From: Sarcophilus harrisii | Lineage: Eukaryota > Chordata > Mammalia > Dasyuromorphia > Dasyuridae | Reading direction: 5' to 3' | Assembly (NCBI RefSeq): GCF_902635505.1 | Contig: NC_045429.1 | Span: 464,335,359 to 464,399,358, forward strand | Length of the DNA: 64,000 bases | In this document: piece after piece, positions 43,105 to 53,575 of the stretch | Layout of the letters: each line of letters opens with the position of its first letter | Numbering within the stretch: the stretch's first letter is position 1 | Translations under genes and position numbers: made by a program | Notes under the pieces: generated by a model | What the model was told of the DNA's origin: nothing | The model's input: the letters and a program-made list of their open reading frames with translations, nothing else | Databases searched by the model: none

Positions 43105-43715
43105 TTAGCAGCAGGAGGGGGAACAGGAGGGTCCACAGACTGAGGGGGTGCAGGAACTTGGCTGGCAGCAGGAGGTCTGGCAGGAGGTGGTGACACAGGC
43201 TACAGGCTTGCAGCACACAGGCACACAGACAACAGGTTTGCAGCAGACAGGCATGCAGCAGGTGGACTGGCAGGGGCTGGACACACAGCAGGAGGAGCTG
43301 CAGGGACTAGCCTGGCAGCAGCTGGACTGGCAGGGGCTGGACACACAGCAAGAGGGGCTGCAGGGGCTAGCCTGGCAGCAGCTGGACTGGCAGGGGCTGG
43401 ACACACAGCAAGAGGGGCTGCAGTGACTAGCCTGGCAGCAGCTGGACTGGCAGGGGCTGGACACACAGCAAGAGGGGCTGCAGGGGCTAGCCTGGCAGCA
43501 GCTGGACTGGCAGGGGCTGGACACACAGCAGGAGGGGAACAGCTTCCAGCTCCACAGACTGCCTGGCAGCTGGTCACCACAGGGCACGCTGGGTGGCACA
43601 GCAGGGTCACACAGGAGGCCGGGCGGCAGCAAGGACGGACACAGCAGACGGGCTTGCAGCACACGGGCACGGAGCAGGTTGGCTGGCAGCTAGGGGAGCA
43701 GCTGGTGTGGCACAT
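43105..43715 (-). pseudogene. KRTAP12-like: KRTAP12-like gene with one apparent frameshift and five repeat units
   Basis: The ATG at 43715 opens [15 protein letters not shown] and reads correctly through CGAGSC. A run of four C follows (minus strand GTTCCCCTCC), where the intact 37.2-kb gene has five. The frame is therefore lost near 43538, and the rest of the family sequence continues in the neighbouring frame to a TAA at 43105. The second part has five CVSSPCQ motifs, the most of any copy here, with units of 20 residues, and ends in a [15 protein letters not shown] tail. Promoter and polyadenylation signal are intact. A single C in a homopolymer may be a sequencing error, a polymorphism, or a true recent loss of function. 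If the base is missing only in the assembly, the product would be about 204 residues. Confidence 0.8.
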
Positions 43716-43799
43716 GGTGGGTGAGGTAGATGGGATTTTCAGGAAAGGAGCTGAGGAGGAGGGATGGGTTTGGAGTGCTCCTTCCCCTCTGCCCAAGGC

Positions 43800-43806
43800 T
43801 TTTATA
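43800..43806 (-). promoter_or_regulatory. TATA box of the 43.1-kb KRTAP12-like gene
   Basis: TATAAAA on the minus strand, 85 bp before the ATG, followed by GCCTTGGGCAGAGG. A (TG)n run (plus strand, about 43818-43850) lies just upstream of it. Confidence 0.8.
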
Positions 43807-43859
43807 CCCCTCTGCAATGTGTGTGTGTGTGTCTGTGTGTCTGTGTGTGTATATACCTG

Positions 43860-45950
43860 TACCATAACAAATAGAAGCTGTTTTCTTTCCTGTTGCTCCT
43901 CCTACCCTTCCTCCTCCCAGCTTATTAACCTCCTGAATAGATCCTTGTCCAGTGTTTCTTAGGCCATCAGATTGTTCCCTGTAATTTGCGTCTCCTCTGA
44001 GGTCACTGTCCTCTTTGTTTAATTATGTCTTCATACTGATTCCTCCTTCTTCCTTCAAAGCCAAAGCCAGAGCTCTTGGGTGAGTCCTCAAAGCAGGAAG
44101 CCTCCCCCTTCTGGTATCAGGGGTTTTCTTCATTTCTCTAAGATCATCCAGACCCAAATATTTACTAAAAATGTGTCCAGTGGCAAGGGGAATGGAGTGT
44201 GACCTTCCAAATTTCGGGGTTTGGACCTCTCCCTGTTAAGTCATAGGGAGGTTTCAGAACTGCTGAGTGAGTGGAAAGCTCAGTGGTCCCCTGGGCATGT
44301 GCGTTCTGGGCTAGGACATGTAATGGTCACTCGTTTGTTCCTGGACCAAACATCCCAGGGAGAGAGAGCCATCCTAGGGGCAAGGTCATCCCCTTTTTCT
44401 GGGCCTAAATTGAAAAGTGCCATTTTGAGGTGTGGAGACCCCATCCACACACTGTGCTCATGAGGCTTCAGTGGTTTCTGAAAATGCAGGTAAAAAGTCC
44501 ACTGGCTGAGTCCTTCCCAGCTTTCAAGCTTCTTTCCATATTATCTCCTTTATCAAGTTCTCTCTCAGCCAGACTACCCTGCCTACTGTGCCTTATAAAC
44601 AACATGCTGTTTCCCACCTCCATGCCTTTGCCCAAACTGCCCCCCATGCCTAAGTGACTCTCCCTTCACACCTCTGTTTGCTTTGAGACTAAGCTCAAGC
44701 CCCTCCTGATCCCTGAAGATTCCAGCCCCCTCTGTCCTTCTGAAATGACCTCGTATTGTCTGCTCCATCTTCATCCTGTTTTCCTGGTAGGCTGCAAGTT
44801 CCCGAGACCAGACTGTCTCACTTTTGTCCTTGGATGCTGCAGTCTTGGTACAGCCCCGACAGACGGGAGTTTCCTGAGTGCTTGTGGAGAGCCCGCTCTC
44901 CAACTTTCCAGATGTCCCCGGCTTTCTGGGGCTACAGTGTCTCAATAGTGGGTGACTGATAATTGTCAGGAATTATCAAACGTGAGCCTCTGCAGGTCCC
45001 CCATTTTTATCCTTCTCCTGGTTGTGCTCTGGGGGAAGAAGGCAAGAAGCCTCATCTCTCTCTTGTCTATATCCCTCCACACCCCTGCAGACAGTTGTCA
45101 AATTTTCCCTTAGAACTATCTGGAAAGATCTTTCTCCAAATCAGGACTTCCTCCTGACTGGTCCTTTCTCCCTCCACTGGGGGATGCCAGTCTCCCTCAA
45201 AAGCATGGCCCTGAACAAAGATACTCACTGCCCTCTGCAAGGGCCACATGATAAGATCATTTTCAGGACCCTTCTTGTGGACACTGTCCCTTTCTCAAGA
45301 TAGAGTCCTCCCCTCACAGGGAAAATGGGAGGCGGGACAAGAATGGCGGGGCAAGTCTGTGTGTGTGAACGTGCAGGTGTGTTCATGAGGCAGTGTGCAA
45401 GGAACCTTTCCAGAATCAATGTTAAGGCCTCTTTGCCCATTCTGACTTCTCTGTTTCTGCATACAAAGGGTTCCCCTAAACTGTCAGTCAGCTCACGGTC
45501 AGCCCCGGTATTGGTTGGGGCTGCCTTGTCCTGGGGCTGCTGGCTGTGTTTGTGTGGAACATTCTGGAGGCTGCTTGAATGCTGGGTGTGCAGAGGCTGC
45601 CGGCCAGGGACACTCGAGGGGAACTCCCACGTGCCAGGACTGCTCGGGTGTGAGTCGGGCCCTCCAATGTGAACATGCTGCCTGTGTGGCTGGAGGAGTA
45701 GGCAGGCATCCGAGTCAAGGAATATTTTCTGGCTAAATTCATGCCAGTTACTAAGGCTCTAGAGGAGATGCTGGGACAGGGTGCACTGGGTGTCCTGCAC
45801 TTGAATTAGACACACTGAAGTTTGGTTTGTGAGGCTGCTGGGTGTGAAAGTGGCTCGAAATGGGATGGAGAGGGATGGCTCAGGACATGGCCCTGCATGA
45901 CCGTGGGGAGCTGTGTGCCTGGTGGGGCCGTTCAGTTACTATCTTGGGCA
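43860..45950. other. Spacer between the KRTAP12-like and KRTAP10-like arrays
   Basis: 44590-44850 resembles an L2 3' region (ACTGTGCCTTATAAACAACA, CCATGCCTTTGCCCAAACTG, CTCCATCTTCATCCTG). The rest is unique, with no gene recognised. Confidence 0.45.
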
Positions 45951-46065
45951 GCCTGCTGGTCTCCCCATCTTGTGTGGTAATTGTGCTTTCCCGCTACACC
46001 CGTACAATAGGCCTAAGGTGAGGAAACAAGACTAGTGACAGGCCAGGAAAGTGAATTGATGGCGT

Positions 46066-46071
46066 TTATTA
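46066..46071 (-). terminator. Polyadenylation signal of the 46.4-kb KRTAP10-like gene
   Basis: AATAAA on the minus strand, about 340 bp past the stop, in the GGTAATAAAC context shared with 10377 and 61402. Confidence 0.6.
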
Positions 46072-46412
46072 CCAGGTGGGAATGGTCAGGGCCATCCCTG
46101 CAAATATTGACCATAGAGAGAACCTGCCAGGGGCTGCAAGCAGTGGGCCTGGTTACAGGCATGAGCTGAGAGAGAGCCTGACAGAAGCTGCACCAGGGGG
46201 CTGGGTTCACACCAAAGCAGGTACTGAGGCTGGGGGCAGCCATGGGCTCAAATAGCTGAGGTGAGCATGGGACCTTGTCATCTTCACAAGAAAGGGCTGG
46301 GATAGCTGGTCAGTTGAGAGACTGATGATTGAAGATGGATCCAGGAGGCCCATTGAAGTCAAGCCCGAGAGACAGGGCGTCAGCCAGGGGGACAGAGAGC
46401 AGCAGCCTGTGG

Positions 46413-47360
46413 TCAGCAGCAAGATTTCTGGCCGCAGCCGGGAGCGCAGCAGGCGGGCTTGCAGCAGGTGGGCCGGCAGACGAGGGACACGCAGGAGGCG
46501 GGGCGGCAGCAGGTGGGGGCTGGACAGCAGGAGGGTGCGCAGCAGCAAGAGCAGGAGGACGTGGGGGCGCAGCAAGAGGGTTTGCAGGAGACAGGCACAC
46601 AGCAGGAGGCCGGGCTGCACACGGGCTGGCAGACGAGGGACACGCAGAAGGCTGGGCGGCAGCAGCTGGGCTGGCAGCAGCAGGAAGCTGGACAGCAGGA
46701 GGGTGGACTGCAGAGGCAGCAAGAGGAGGAAGAAGAGGAGGAAGAAGATGAGGAAGAAGAGGAAGATGAGGAGGATGAGCAGGAAGTACAGCAAATGGAT
46801 TTGCAGGAGACAGGCACACAGCAGGAGGCCGGGTGGCAGCAGCTGGGCTGGCAGGAGCATGAGGTGGGGCAACAGGCTGTGGTCACACAGCACCTGGGCT
46901 TGCAGCACATGGGCAGGGCGATGCAGCAGCTGGGCTTGCAGCACATGGGGACACAGCAGCAAGACTGCACCGTGCAGGGAGAGGCAGTGCAGCAAGGGGC
47001 TGGGCAGCAAGACTGCTGGCAGCAGGAGGGCGAGCAGCAGGAGGTGCAGACAGCCCGGCAGGGGCTGGGTTCACACGACGCCTGGCAGGTGGCAGGCACG
47101 CAGCAGACCGGCCGGCACACGAGGGTCAGGCAGGAGGCCGGCGTGCAGCACGGGGCTGGGCAGCAAGGGGGGGCGCAGCAGCTGGGGCCGCAGCAGCTGG
47201 GTTCACAACAGCTCTCTGGGCAGTCGTCCAGCTGCCAAGAAGAGCCGGTGCAAGAACTGGGCAAGCAGACTCTGTTGCTGCTGCGGCTCACGTCACTGGA
47301 ACAGACCGAGACGGCCGAGGCCGTGGGAACACAAGGCCCAGAAAAACAGGTGTCTGCCAT
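46413..47360 (-). CDS. KRTAP10-like: Keratin-associated protein 10-like, 315 aa, with a poly-serine insert
   Basis: Intact single-exon high-sulfur hair protein gene. The start chosen is the ATG at 47360 giving MADTCFSGPCVPT, because the same start recurs in three other units; the frame opens upstream at 47420. Residues about 17-55 carry SVCSSDVS, NRVCLPSSCTGSSWQ and DDCPESCCEP, the KRTAP10 signature. The body is built of CCxPxCC, CRPVCC and CKPSCC repeats and the end is GCGQKSCC. Residues 195-213 are 19 consecutive serines (46722-46778), absent from the 61.7-kb paralogue. Human KRTAP10 members are of comparable length. Role from the family: disulfide-linked matrix of the hair cortex and cuticle. 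The 300- to 394-codon frames on the opposite strand are shadows. Confidence 0.92.
   Translation of the reverse strand: MADTCFSGPCVPTASAVSVCSSDVSRSSNRVCLPSSCTGSSWQLDDCPESCCEPSCCGPSCCAPPCCPAPCCTPASCLTLVCRPVCCVPATCQASCEPSPCRAVCTSCCSPSCCQQSCCPAPCCTASPCTVQSCCCVPMCCKPSCCIALPMCCKPRCCVTTACCPTSCSCQPSCCHPASCCVPVSCKSICCTSCSSSSSSSSSSSSSSSSSSSCCLCSPPSCCPASCCCQPSCCRPAFCVSLVCQPVCSPASCCVPVSCKPSCCAPTSSCSCCCAPSCCPAPTCCRPASCVSLVCRPTCCKPACCAPGCGQKSCC
46722..46778 (-). repeat. Poly-serine coding tract (19 codons)
   Basis: On the minus strand, TCT, TCC and TCA codons only, flanked by Cys codons (TGC) on both sides. The mixed codons argue against a pure trinucleotide slippage run; the GGAGGAAGA-type hexamer pattern on the plus strand suggests expansion of a short purine unit. 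Confidence 0.9.
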
Positions 47361-47566
47361 GGTGGGAGCAGCTGGATGGGGTGCCTTGGGCAGCAAAGAC
47401 TGGGAAAAGTGTGTCAGCAAGGGGCCAAGTGCCTGATGCAGGGAGGTGCTGGAGCCTCACCGGGTTGGGGCTGGTGTCTGTGCCTGTGGGTGTGGGTGTG
47501 GGGATGTGAGTGTGAGTGTGAGTGAAACTGTGGGGCTGTGTGTGAAGGTGCCCTAGCCTGGAGGGC

Positions 47567-47573
47567 TTTTATA
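47567..47573 (-). promoter_or_regulatory. TATA box of the 46.4-kb KRTAP10-like gene
   Basis: TATAAAA within GGATATAAAAGCCC on the minus strand, 206 bp before the ATG. The leader carries GTGAGT-like repeats (47500-47525). Confidence 0.8.
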
Positions 47574-47767
47574 TCCCTCCTGCCAGGAGGATGATCCAAG
47601 GGAAGCCAGGACCTTCTTCCCTGTTGTTGTTTGTGGCCGCTTCCCTCAGAAGCCGGTCATTAACGGATGGTGACATAGCCCTGGTGACAGCCATCGGTCC
47701 ACAAACACCTCTAGCTGTATGAGTCTGACCGTGCTGCTGCTGGCTTCTGTGTGTGTATGAGTCTTGT

Positions 47768-47805
<38 letters not shown>

Positions 47806-47815
47806 ATGCGTGTGT
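47768..47815. repeat. (TG)n upstream of the 46.4-kb gene
   Basis: Pure TG run about 200 bp upstream of the TATA box. Equivalent runs occur at 57638-57684 and about 62888-62945. Confidence 0.9.
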
Positions 47816-50621
47816 GTATGTATTTGGGGATGGGCATGCTAGGGTTCTGAGATGATGGATATGTATCCTGCCTTGGGTTCTGTTGGGTCACTGATGCCAA
47901 ACGTGAGGCTGAAAGGAAGTCAGTGGGCTTGGCTTTGATGCAAGGGAAAAGGGGCCAGCAGGCAGAAGGAATGAAGAGCTGGAGCCCATTTTCTGCAAGG
48001 AGGACCCAAGGGCCCTTCCCTCTGTGGCCATGTGAGCCACTGGTGACATGGACCAAAAGTTCCTTCAGGAAAGTGCAGACTGTCACAGAGACTGCGCTAG
48101 ATGGACCAGAGAGCCTGCTCCATTGAGTGTCCGTGGCCCTGCCACTTTCACTGGTCCATAAGCACTAGATACTCGCTCACTGCTGAGTTGCCTGACTTTG
48201 GGCGAGGAGGCCCCTGTGCCCTGAGAGCTCCAGCCTCCTCAGTAGTTGCCAGGGTCCACGATGCCCTCTGTGCTCACATTATCTGCCAGGATTGCTGGGA
48301 GGCAAGGGCTTGGCAATTCCTCGACTCATTCTATTAACAAGCGAGGCGTCACAGTGTACCTGCTGGCTCCATCGCGCCAAGGCCGACTCCTTGCCTGGGA
48401 CCTCTGGCACAGGATGTGCGTGCTTGTAACATGGGTCAAGATGGTCCTTGTGCTCTGGAGCCCATTCCAGAGGGGTAACTGCCAGTGGCCGGGCCCCAAG
48501 GGCTCCGGGTCTCTGAGTTCGCTGGTGAGGATGCCCGCAAGTCCATAGGCCTGCTCCTTGTGAGCTCAATGCTAGAAAGCTGGAGCAACAAAGAGGACAT
48601 TCTAGAGAAGTGTGGGGCATCCTTCCTAAGCAGTGAATGTGAAGGTTCCCCCACCCTGAATCCTGGCGGCCACCGCCATGCCAACAGTCCCGATTTTCAG
48701 GCCCTCTTCCAAGATGTCCTCATGGGATCCGTCGGGCATGGGGGATGTGATGGAGAGGGAGCTCATGCCAGGCAGACTTGGATCAGCAGGTGCCACTTCA
48801 AGGTCGAGCCCAAAGAGCAGAAGCGGCCATTCCAAGCAAGGGAAGGTGCCTGAGGGGACAGGCTCTCACAGAGTGTTCTCGCCTCTCTGCTGGGTGGCTC
48901 CAGGAAGCAGAGGGCAACAGGCTGAAGGCCATGCTCCTAACCTAGTTGATGCCCACAGGCTTTCTGAGGACTGTTGTGACTTGCCATATGTGCCCTCGGC
49001 CAGAGAGAGGGTGCGATAGCCTGCTGGCAGGAGCATTTTCTGGTTCTGAGCTTTCCCAGTGCTCTCCTGTGGCTGTGTGGCCCATGGTCAGTCTCAGGAC
49101 AGCTTCTTTACTACATAGTTCTTCCTGTCCCTGCCATGGGGAGCATCATCTCGGGCCTCACCCCTGCAGGGTCTTTTTACCCTGGTCAAAGTGGCTTCCT
49201 CAGGGCTGGGATCCGTGAGTTCCTGTGGCAGTGACAATAGTATCTGGGAAGTCATGGCCAGGCTAATATTTTTGTTGTGTTAGTCACAACTGTCAACAGG
49301 ACTGCTGCCATGGGGCTTTTTCCTCCTTTCCCTTGGACCTCAGGAGAGTCCCGCTCCCAGAAGCCCCTTTGTGGCCCTATAAGCCCCGGGTGTTATGGGT
49401 CAAAAATTCCTTCAGGAAAGTTCAGGCTGCTGCAGCTGAGCTGCATGGGCTGGAGAACCAGCTGCAAAGAGTGTCTGTGGCCCTGCCGTGCACACAGGCC
49501 CAGAAACATTTGGTTGCCCAGCTTTGGGTGAGGCCCCTGTGAGCTGAGAGGTCCAGCCTCCTCAGCAGTTCCGGGGCCCCGGTGCCCTCTGTGTTCCTAC
49601 TATCTGCCTGGAGTATGGGGAGGTTAGGGCTGAGTAATCCCTCAACCCATCCTGGCAACAAGCAAGGCGTTGCAATGTACCTACTGGCCCCATCACAACA
49701 AGGCTGACTCCTTCCCAGGGACTTCTCGCACAGGATGTGTGTTTTTGCACATGGATCAAAGTGTTCTGTAGGAATACATGGGAGCCACCTGACTGTCGCT
49801 GCTGGAGATCCCACCCAGAATGGACCTCCTCTTGTGAGCAGATGATACAAGGAGACTGAGAGGTAGTTGCTGTTCTCAGACCTCTCTGATTGACAGACTG
49901 TTGCATTGTCTGACCTCTGTCCTCTTCCCTTTGCCTCCAATTTATATCATTCCCAGTCTGCAACACCTGTATCAGCAAAGACTGCTCTGCAACTCCTTCA
50001 GATGTTATGATTCACAGCTGTGAAGGCTCTCGGGGAACTGACCTGTCCCTTAATAGTGTTCCTTGTGTTCTGGGGCTCATTCCAAAGCAGGAGATGCCAG
50101 TGGCCAGACCTCAAAGGCTCCGGGCCTTTGAGGCCATGCAAAGGCCCACTTGTGATGTGTAAGTGCCCACATGAGTGTCCCCTCAAGTCCATAGGCCTGC
50201 TCCTTGAGAGCTTAATGCCAGAAAGTTGGAGCGATAGGGAGGTCATTCTAGAGAAATGTGTGCCAAGGAGTGCGTGATATCCTCCCTAAGCAGTGCATGT
50301 GAAGGTTCCCCCCTCCCATGACCTGGAGGCAGCTGGCCTCTTGGCTGATGTGCTTGGATGTGGTGATGGTGGACCCAGGGGAAAGATTTTATAGGATTGT
50401 GGTCTGGAAGGCAGGGGGCAGAGTGTGGTGCGCTGTGTCAGGGCCCGGCTCTGTAGGAACACAGTGAGGTGTGTGGCATGCCAGTCAGGCTGCGCACTTT
50501 TTCTTGGGGCCTCGTGGGCTCCTCAAGCTGCCTTGTGCCAGCATGAGGCTCCAGCTTTCCCAGCTGGGCCCAAGATGAGGAAACAGGATGAGTGAGAGGC
50601 CAGAAAAGTGAGTTGATGCTG

Positions 50622-50627
50622 TTTATT
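50622..50627 (-). terminator. Polyadenylation signal of the damaged 51-kb KRTAP10-like copy
   Basis: AATAAA on the minus strand; the context is CTAATAAAC rather than GGTAATAAAC. Confidence 0.5.
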
Positions 50628-50964
50628 AGTAGGGCTGGCTGTGGCCATAACCATCCCCATGCACTTTGACATTAGAGAGAGCCTGCCCGGGGGCTGCAAG
50701 CAGTGGGCCCGGGTGCACGCCAAGCAGGGGCCGAGGCTGGGGGCAGCCATGGTTTGGAAGAGACCCACAGGGGTTCAGATGGCGAGGCTGTTTGCTGCAC
50801 TTCAGCACCTCTGAGGTCTCTGCAAGGCAGGGTGGCGGGCGGTGGCCAGTCAGTTACTGAGGCTGATGCCCGGGGAGGGATCCAGGAGACCAGGAGAAGT
50901 GGCTCCCAGGGTGGGAGAGAGACAGAGGGCATCAGACAGGGGGACAGAGTGCAGCAGCCTGTGG

Positions 50965-51717
50965 TCAAAGAGCAAGACTTGGGTCAAGAGGCTGGGAGGA
51001 GGCTGGGTTCAGCAGGTGGGCCGGCAGGCGGGAACCAGGGAGGGGGGGCAGCAGGTGGGGGGCTGGACAGGAGGGGTGGCAGGGAGGAGGACGTGGGGGG
51101 GGAGGGGCAAACAACAACAGGGAGGCTGGCTGCACACGGGCCGGCAGACGGAGGGACACGGCAGGAGGGCCGGGCGGCAGCAGCTGGGCTGGAGCAGCAG
51201 GAGGTGGAGGCCAACAGGCTGTGGTCCCACAGCAGCTGGGCTTGCAGCACACGGGCAGGGCGATGCAGCAGCTGGGCTTGCAGCACATGGGGACGCAGCA
51301 GCAGGACTGCACCGTGCAGGGAGAGGCAGTGCAGGGGGGTCTGGGCAGCAGGACTGCTGGCCACAGGGAAGACCCGCAGCCAGTGGGCTGGCAGCAAACC
51401 GGCAGCAGGAAAGGGCAGCGCAGGAGGTGCAGAAGCCTGGCAGGGGCTGGGCCACACGCCGGCCCGGGGGGTACGCAGCAGACCGGCTGGCAACACGAGC
51501 GTCAGGCAGGGGCCGGCGTGCAGCACGGGGCTGGGCAGCAAAGGCAGGCCGGGGCCCAGAGCTGGGTTCACCAGCCTTCTGGGCGGTCGTCCAGCCCCAG
51601 GAAGAGCCGGGGCAAGAATTGGGCAAGGACCTGTTGCTGCCGGGCTCACGCCACCAAGAGCAGACCAAATGGCCGAGGCCGTGGGAAAACAAGGCCTGAA
51701 AAACAGGTGTCTGCCAT
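50965..51717 (-). pseudogene. KRTAP10-like: KRTAP10-like copy with a frame-damaged body
   Basis: Homologous along its length to the intact genes at 46.4 and 61.7 kb, from the ATG context TCTGCCATGGTGGG (ATG at 51717) to the stop region near 50965. The frame is lost soon after the start. Recognisable pieces survive in several frames, for example CCKPSCCIALPVCCKPSCC near 51240-51300. The expected DDCPESCCEP and SVCSSDVS blocks are degraded. The promoter block is also altered (GGGGTTTTTATCCC where others read GGGCTTTTATATCCC). Many differences are homopolymer length changes, which also affect neighbouring non-coding DNA, so assembly quality may be responsible. Confidence 0.75.
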
Positions 51718-53575
51718 GGTGGGGAAAGCAGCTGGATGGGGTGCCTTGGGCAAAAGACTGGGAAAATGGGTTGGGCGAGGGGCCGAGTGCCTGATGCAGG
51801 GAGGGTGTTGAGCCTCACCAGGCTGGGGCTGGTGTCTGTACCTGTGGGGTGTGGGTGTGGGGATGTGGGGGTTTGGAGTGGAGTGTGAGTGAAGTTGTGG
51901 GGCTGTGTGTGGAAAAGGTTCCCAGCCCTTGGTGGGGTTTTTATCCCTCCCCGCCAGGAAAGGAGATCCAAAGTTAGACGGGACCCTTTTCCCTTGTTGT
52001 TGTTTATGGTTCGCTTCACTCCAGAAGCCGATCATTAGGGGATGGTTACAAGCCCTTGGTGAAGCCATCGGTCCACAAACACCTCTTAGCTTTGAGGTGG
52101 AATGGCGGCGGCCGGGTGTAAGTCTGTGTTCGTGTGTATTTGGGATGGGCCAAGGTTCTGAGATGATGGGTAACCATTTGGTTCTGTTTACTGATGCCCG
52201 TGGGCTGGAAAGGAAGTCAGTGGGTTGGGCTTTGGCAGGGGAAAAGGGGCCAAAGGCAAAGCAGAACTGGGCCCTGCCTGCAAGGAACGTTATGGGGTGC
52301 CGCGGCCTGGGGCAGAGGGGCTACGGGTGTGATTGGGTGCCTTGTCTGAACGGGGCCAACCCTGTGGGCAGGGAGGTCCCGGGGGCTTTTGACCCAGGGA
52401 GGTGGGAGGCACAGTGCAATGCATAGCAGGACCTGGGAGGGAGCCCCAGTGGTGGGCATTCCCGGACCGCCCTGCAGAAATCTGTCCGGGAAGCTGGCCG
52501 GCCTTTGGGGGAGGGCCCCAGAGGGTTTGGGACCCTGTTCCTGCTGTGGGCAGCCAGCGATGTAACACCCGGCTTCAAAAGGAAGGGAGGAAATGGGGAG
52601 GGGGGGAGAGGAGCAGGGGCATGGAGAAGATGCCTCCCATGTCCAAGCAAAAAGGCCAATGGGCCCCCCTGTGGGGCTTTCCTGGAACCAGGTTCCTGGG
52701 GAAGGGCCAATGGAAATTGAAGAAAGGACGTCCCACCAGGCTTGGTGAGACAGGCTCGCCTTCACGACTCCCCTGCCGGCCCAAACCCGCCATGGCAACA
52801 GGTCCCGATTCCCAGGCCTCTCTGGCCGGAGGTTCCCATGACTTTGGGGACAAAGGCCGGGTCCTGGGACGGGATGGAAAGGGGAGCTTTGCCGGCAAGA
52901 CTTGGACCCCAGGGCTCTTGGGGTTGGACCTGAAGTGGGCAGAAGGGCCATTCCAAGCAAGGGAAGGTGGCCTGAGGGGAGGGCCTCATGGCACACCCTC
53001 CTCCTTGGGCCGGCCCCAGGAAGCAAAGGGTCCGTTGAAGCCCGCTCAAGCCAATCGGTGCCGCCTTGGAGGTGGACCCAAGCTAAGCTGTCTGGAGGAC
53101 TGTGGTACCTTTGTGATTGTGTGCCTTCTGGCGAGAGAGAGGGGCGGAGACAGCAGCCTGTGAGGTTTTTTTTTGACCTTTCCCTTGGCCTGTTGTGCCA
53201 CAGTGGTTCTGTGCCACAGGACCTGGGGGGGGAAGGGGGGCCGGTCAGAGTCTTGGGGAGCCCTCACCACAGTGTTCTTTCCTGTCCCGCATGGGAAATG
53301 TCACCAGACCTCACCCTGCAGGGCTTTCTACCAGGCTAAAAGTGGTTTTCTGAGGGCCAGAATCCCTGAGGACCTGTGGCGGAGACAACAGGGCCCAAAT
53401 TCCTTTGGACCAGGGTGACTTTGTGTTAGTCAAGACTGTCAGTAAGACTCTGCTGGCATGGGGCTTTTTCCCTTTTCCCCTGTACCCGTTGAGTCCTTGG
53501 CCCAGAGACCTTTGCCCTTGTGGTCTCTGTGAGCCCAGGTGTCACGGCCCAAAAGTTCATTCAAGAAAGCACAGG

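Larger units (their letters stand above)
45960..50330 (-). repeat. KRTAP10-like tandem array, unit 1
   Basis: Contains the 46.4-kb gene, its promoter and (TG)n upstream flank, and a long non-coding tail. The tail blocks (ATGCCAAACGTGAGGCTGAA, GGGCGAGG.CCCCTGTGCC, GACCTGGAGGCAGCTGGCCT) recur in units 2, 3 and 4. Part of the tail seems rearranged or repeated within the unit (48.1-48.6 versus 49.4-50.3 kb). Borders are approximate. Confidence 0.7.

Noticed and set aside
46325-47509. Long plus-strand frames opposite the KRTAP10-like genes (up to 410 codons, also at 50703-51794 and 61445-62677)
   Set aside because: They are shadows. Cys/Pro/Ser-rich repeats in one strand leave the complementary frames free of stops; composition is Gly/Arg/Gln/Ala repeat text with no family resemblance, and no promoter fits.
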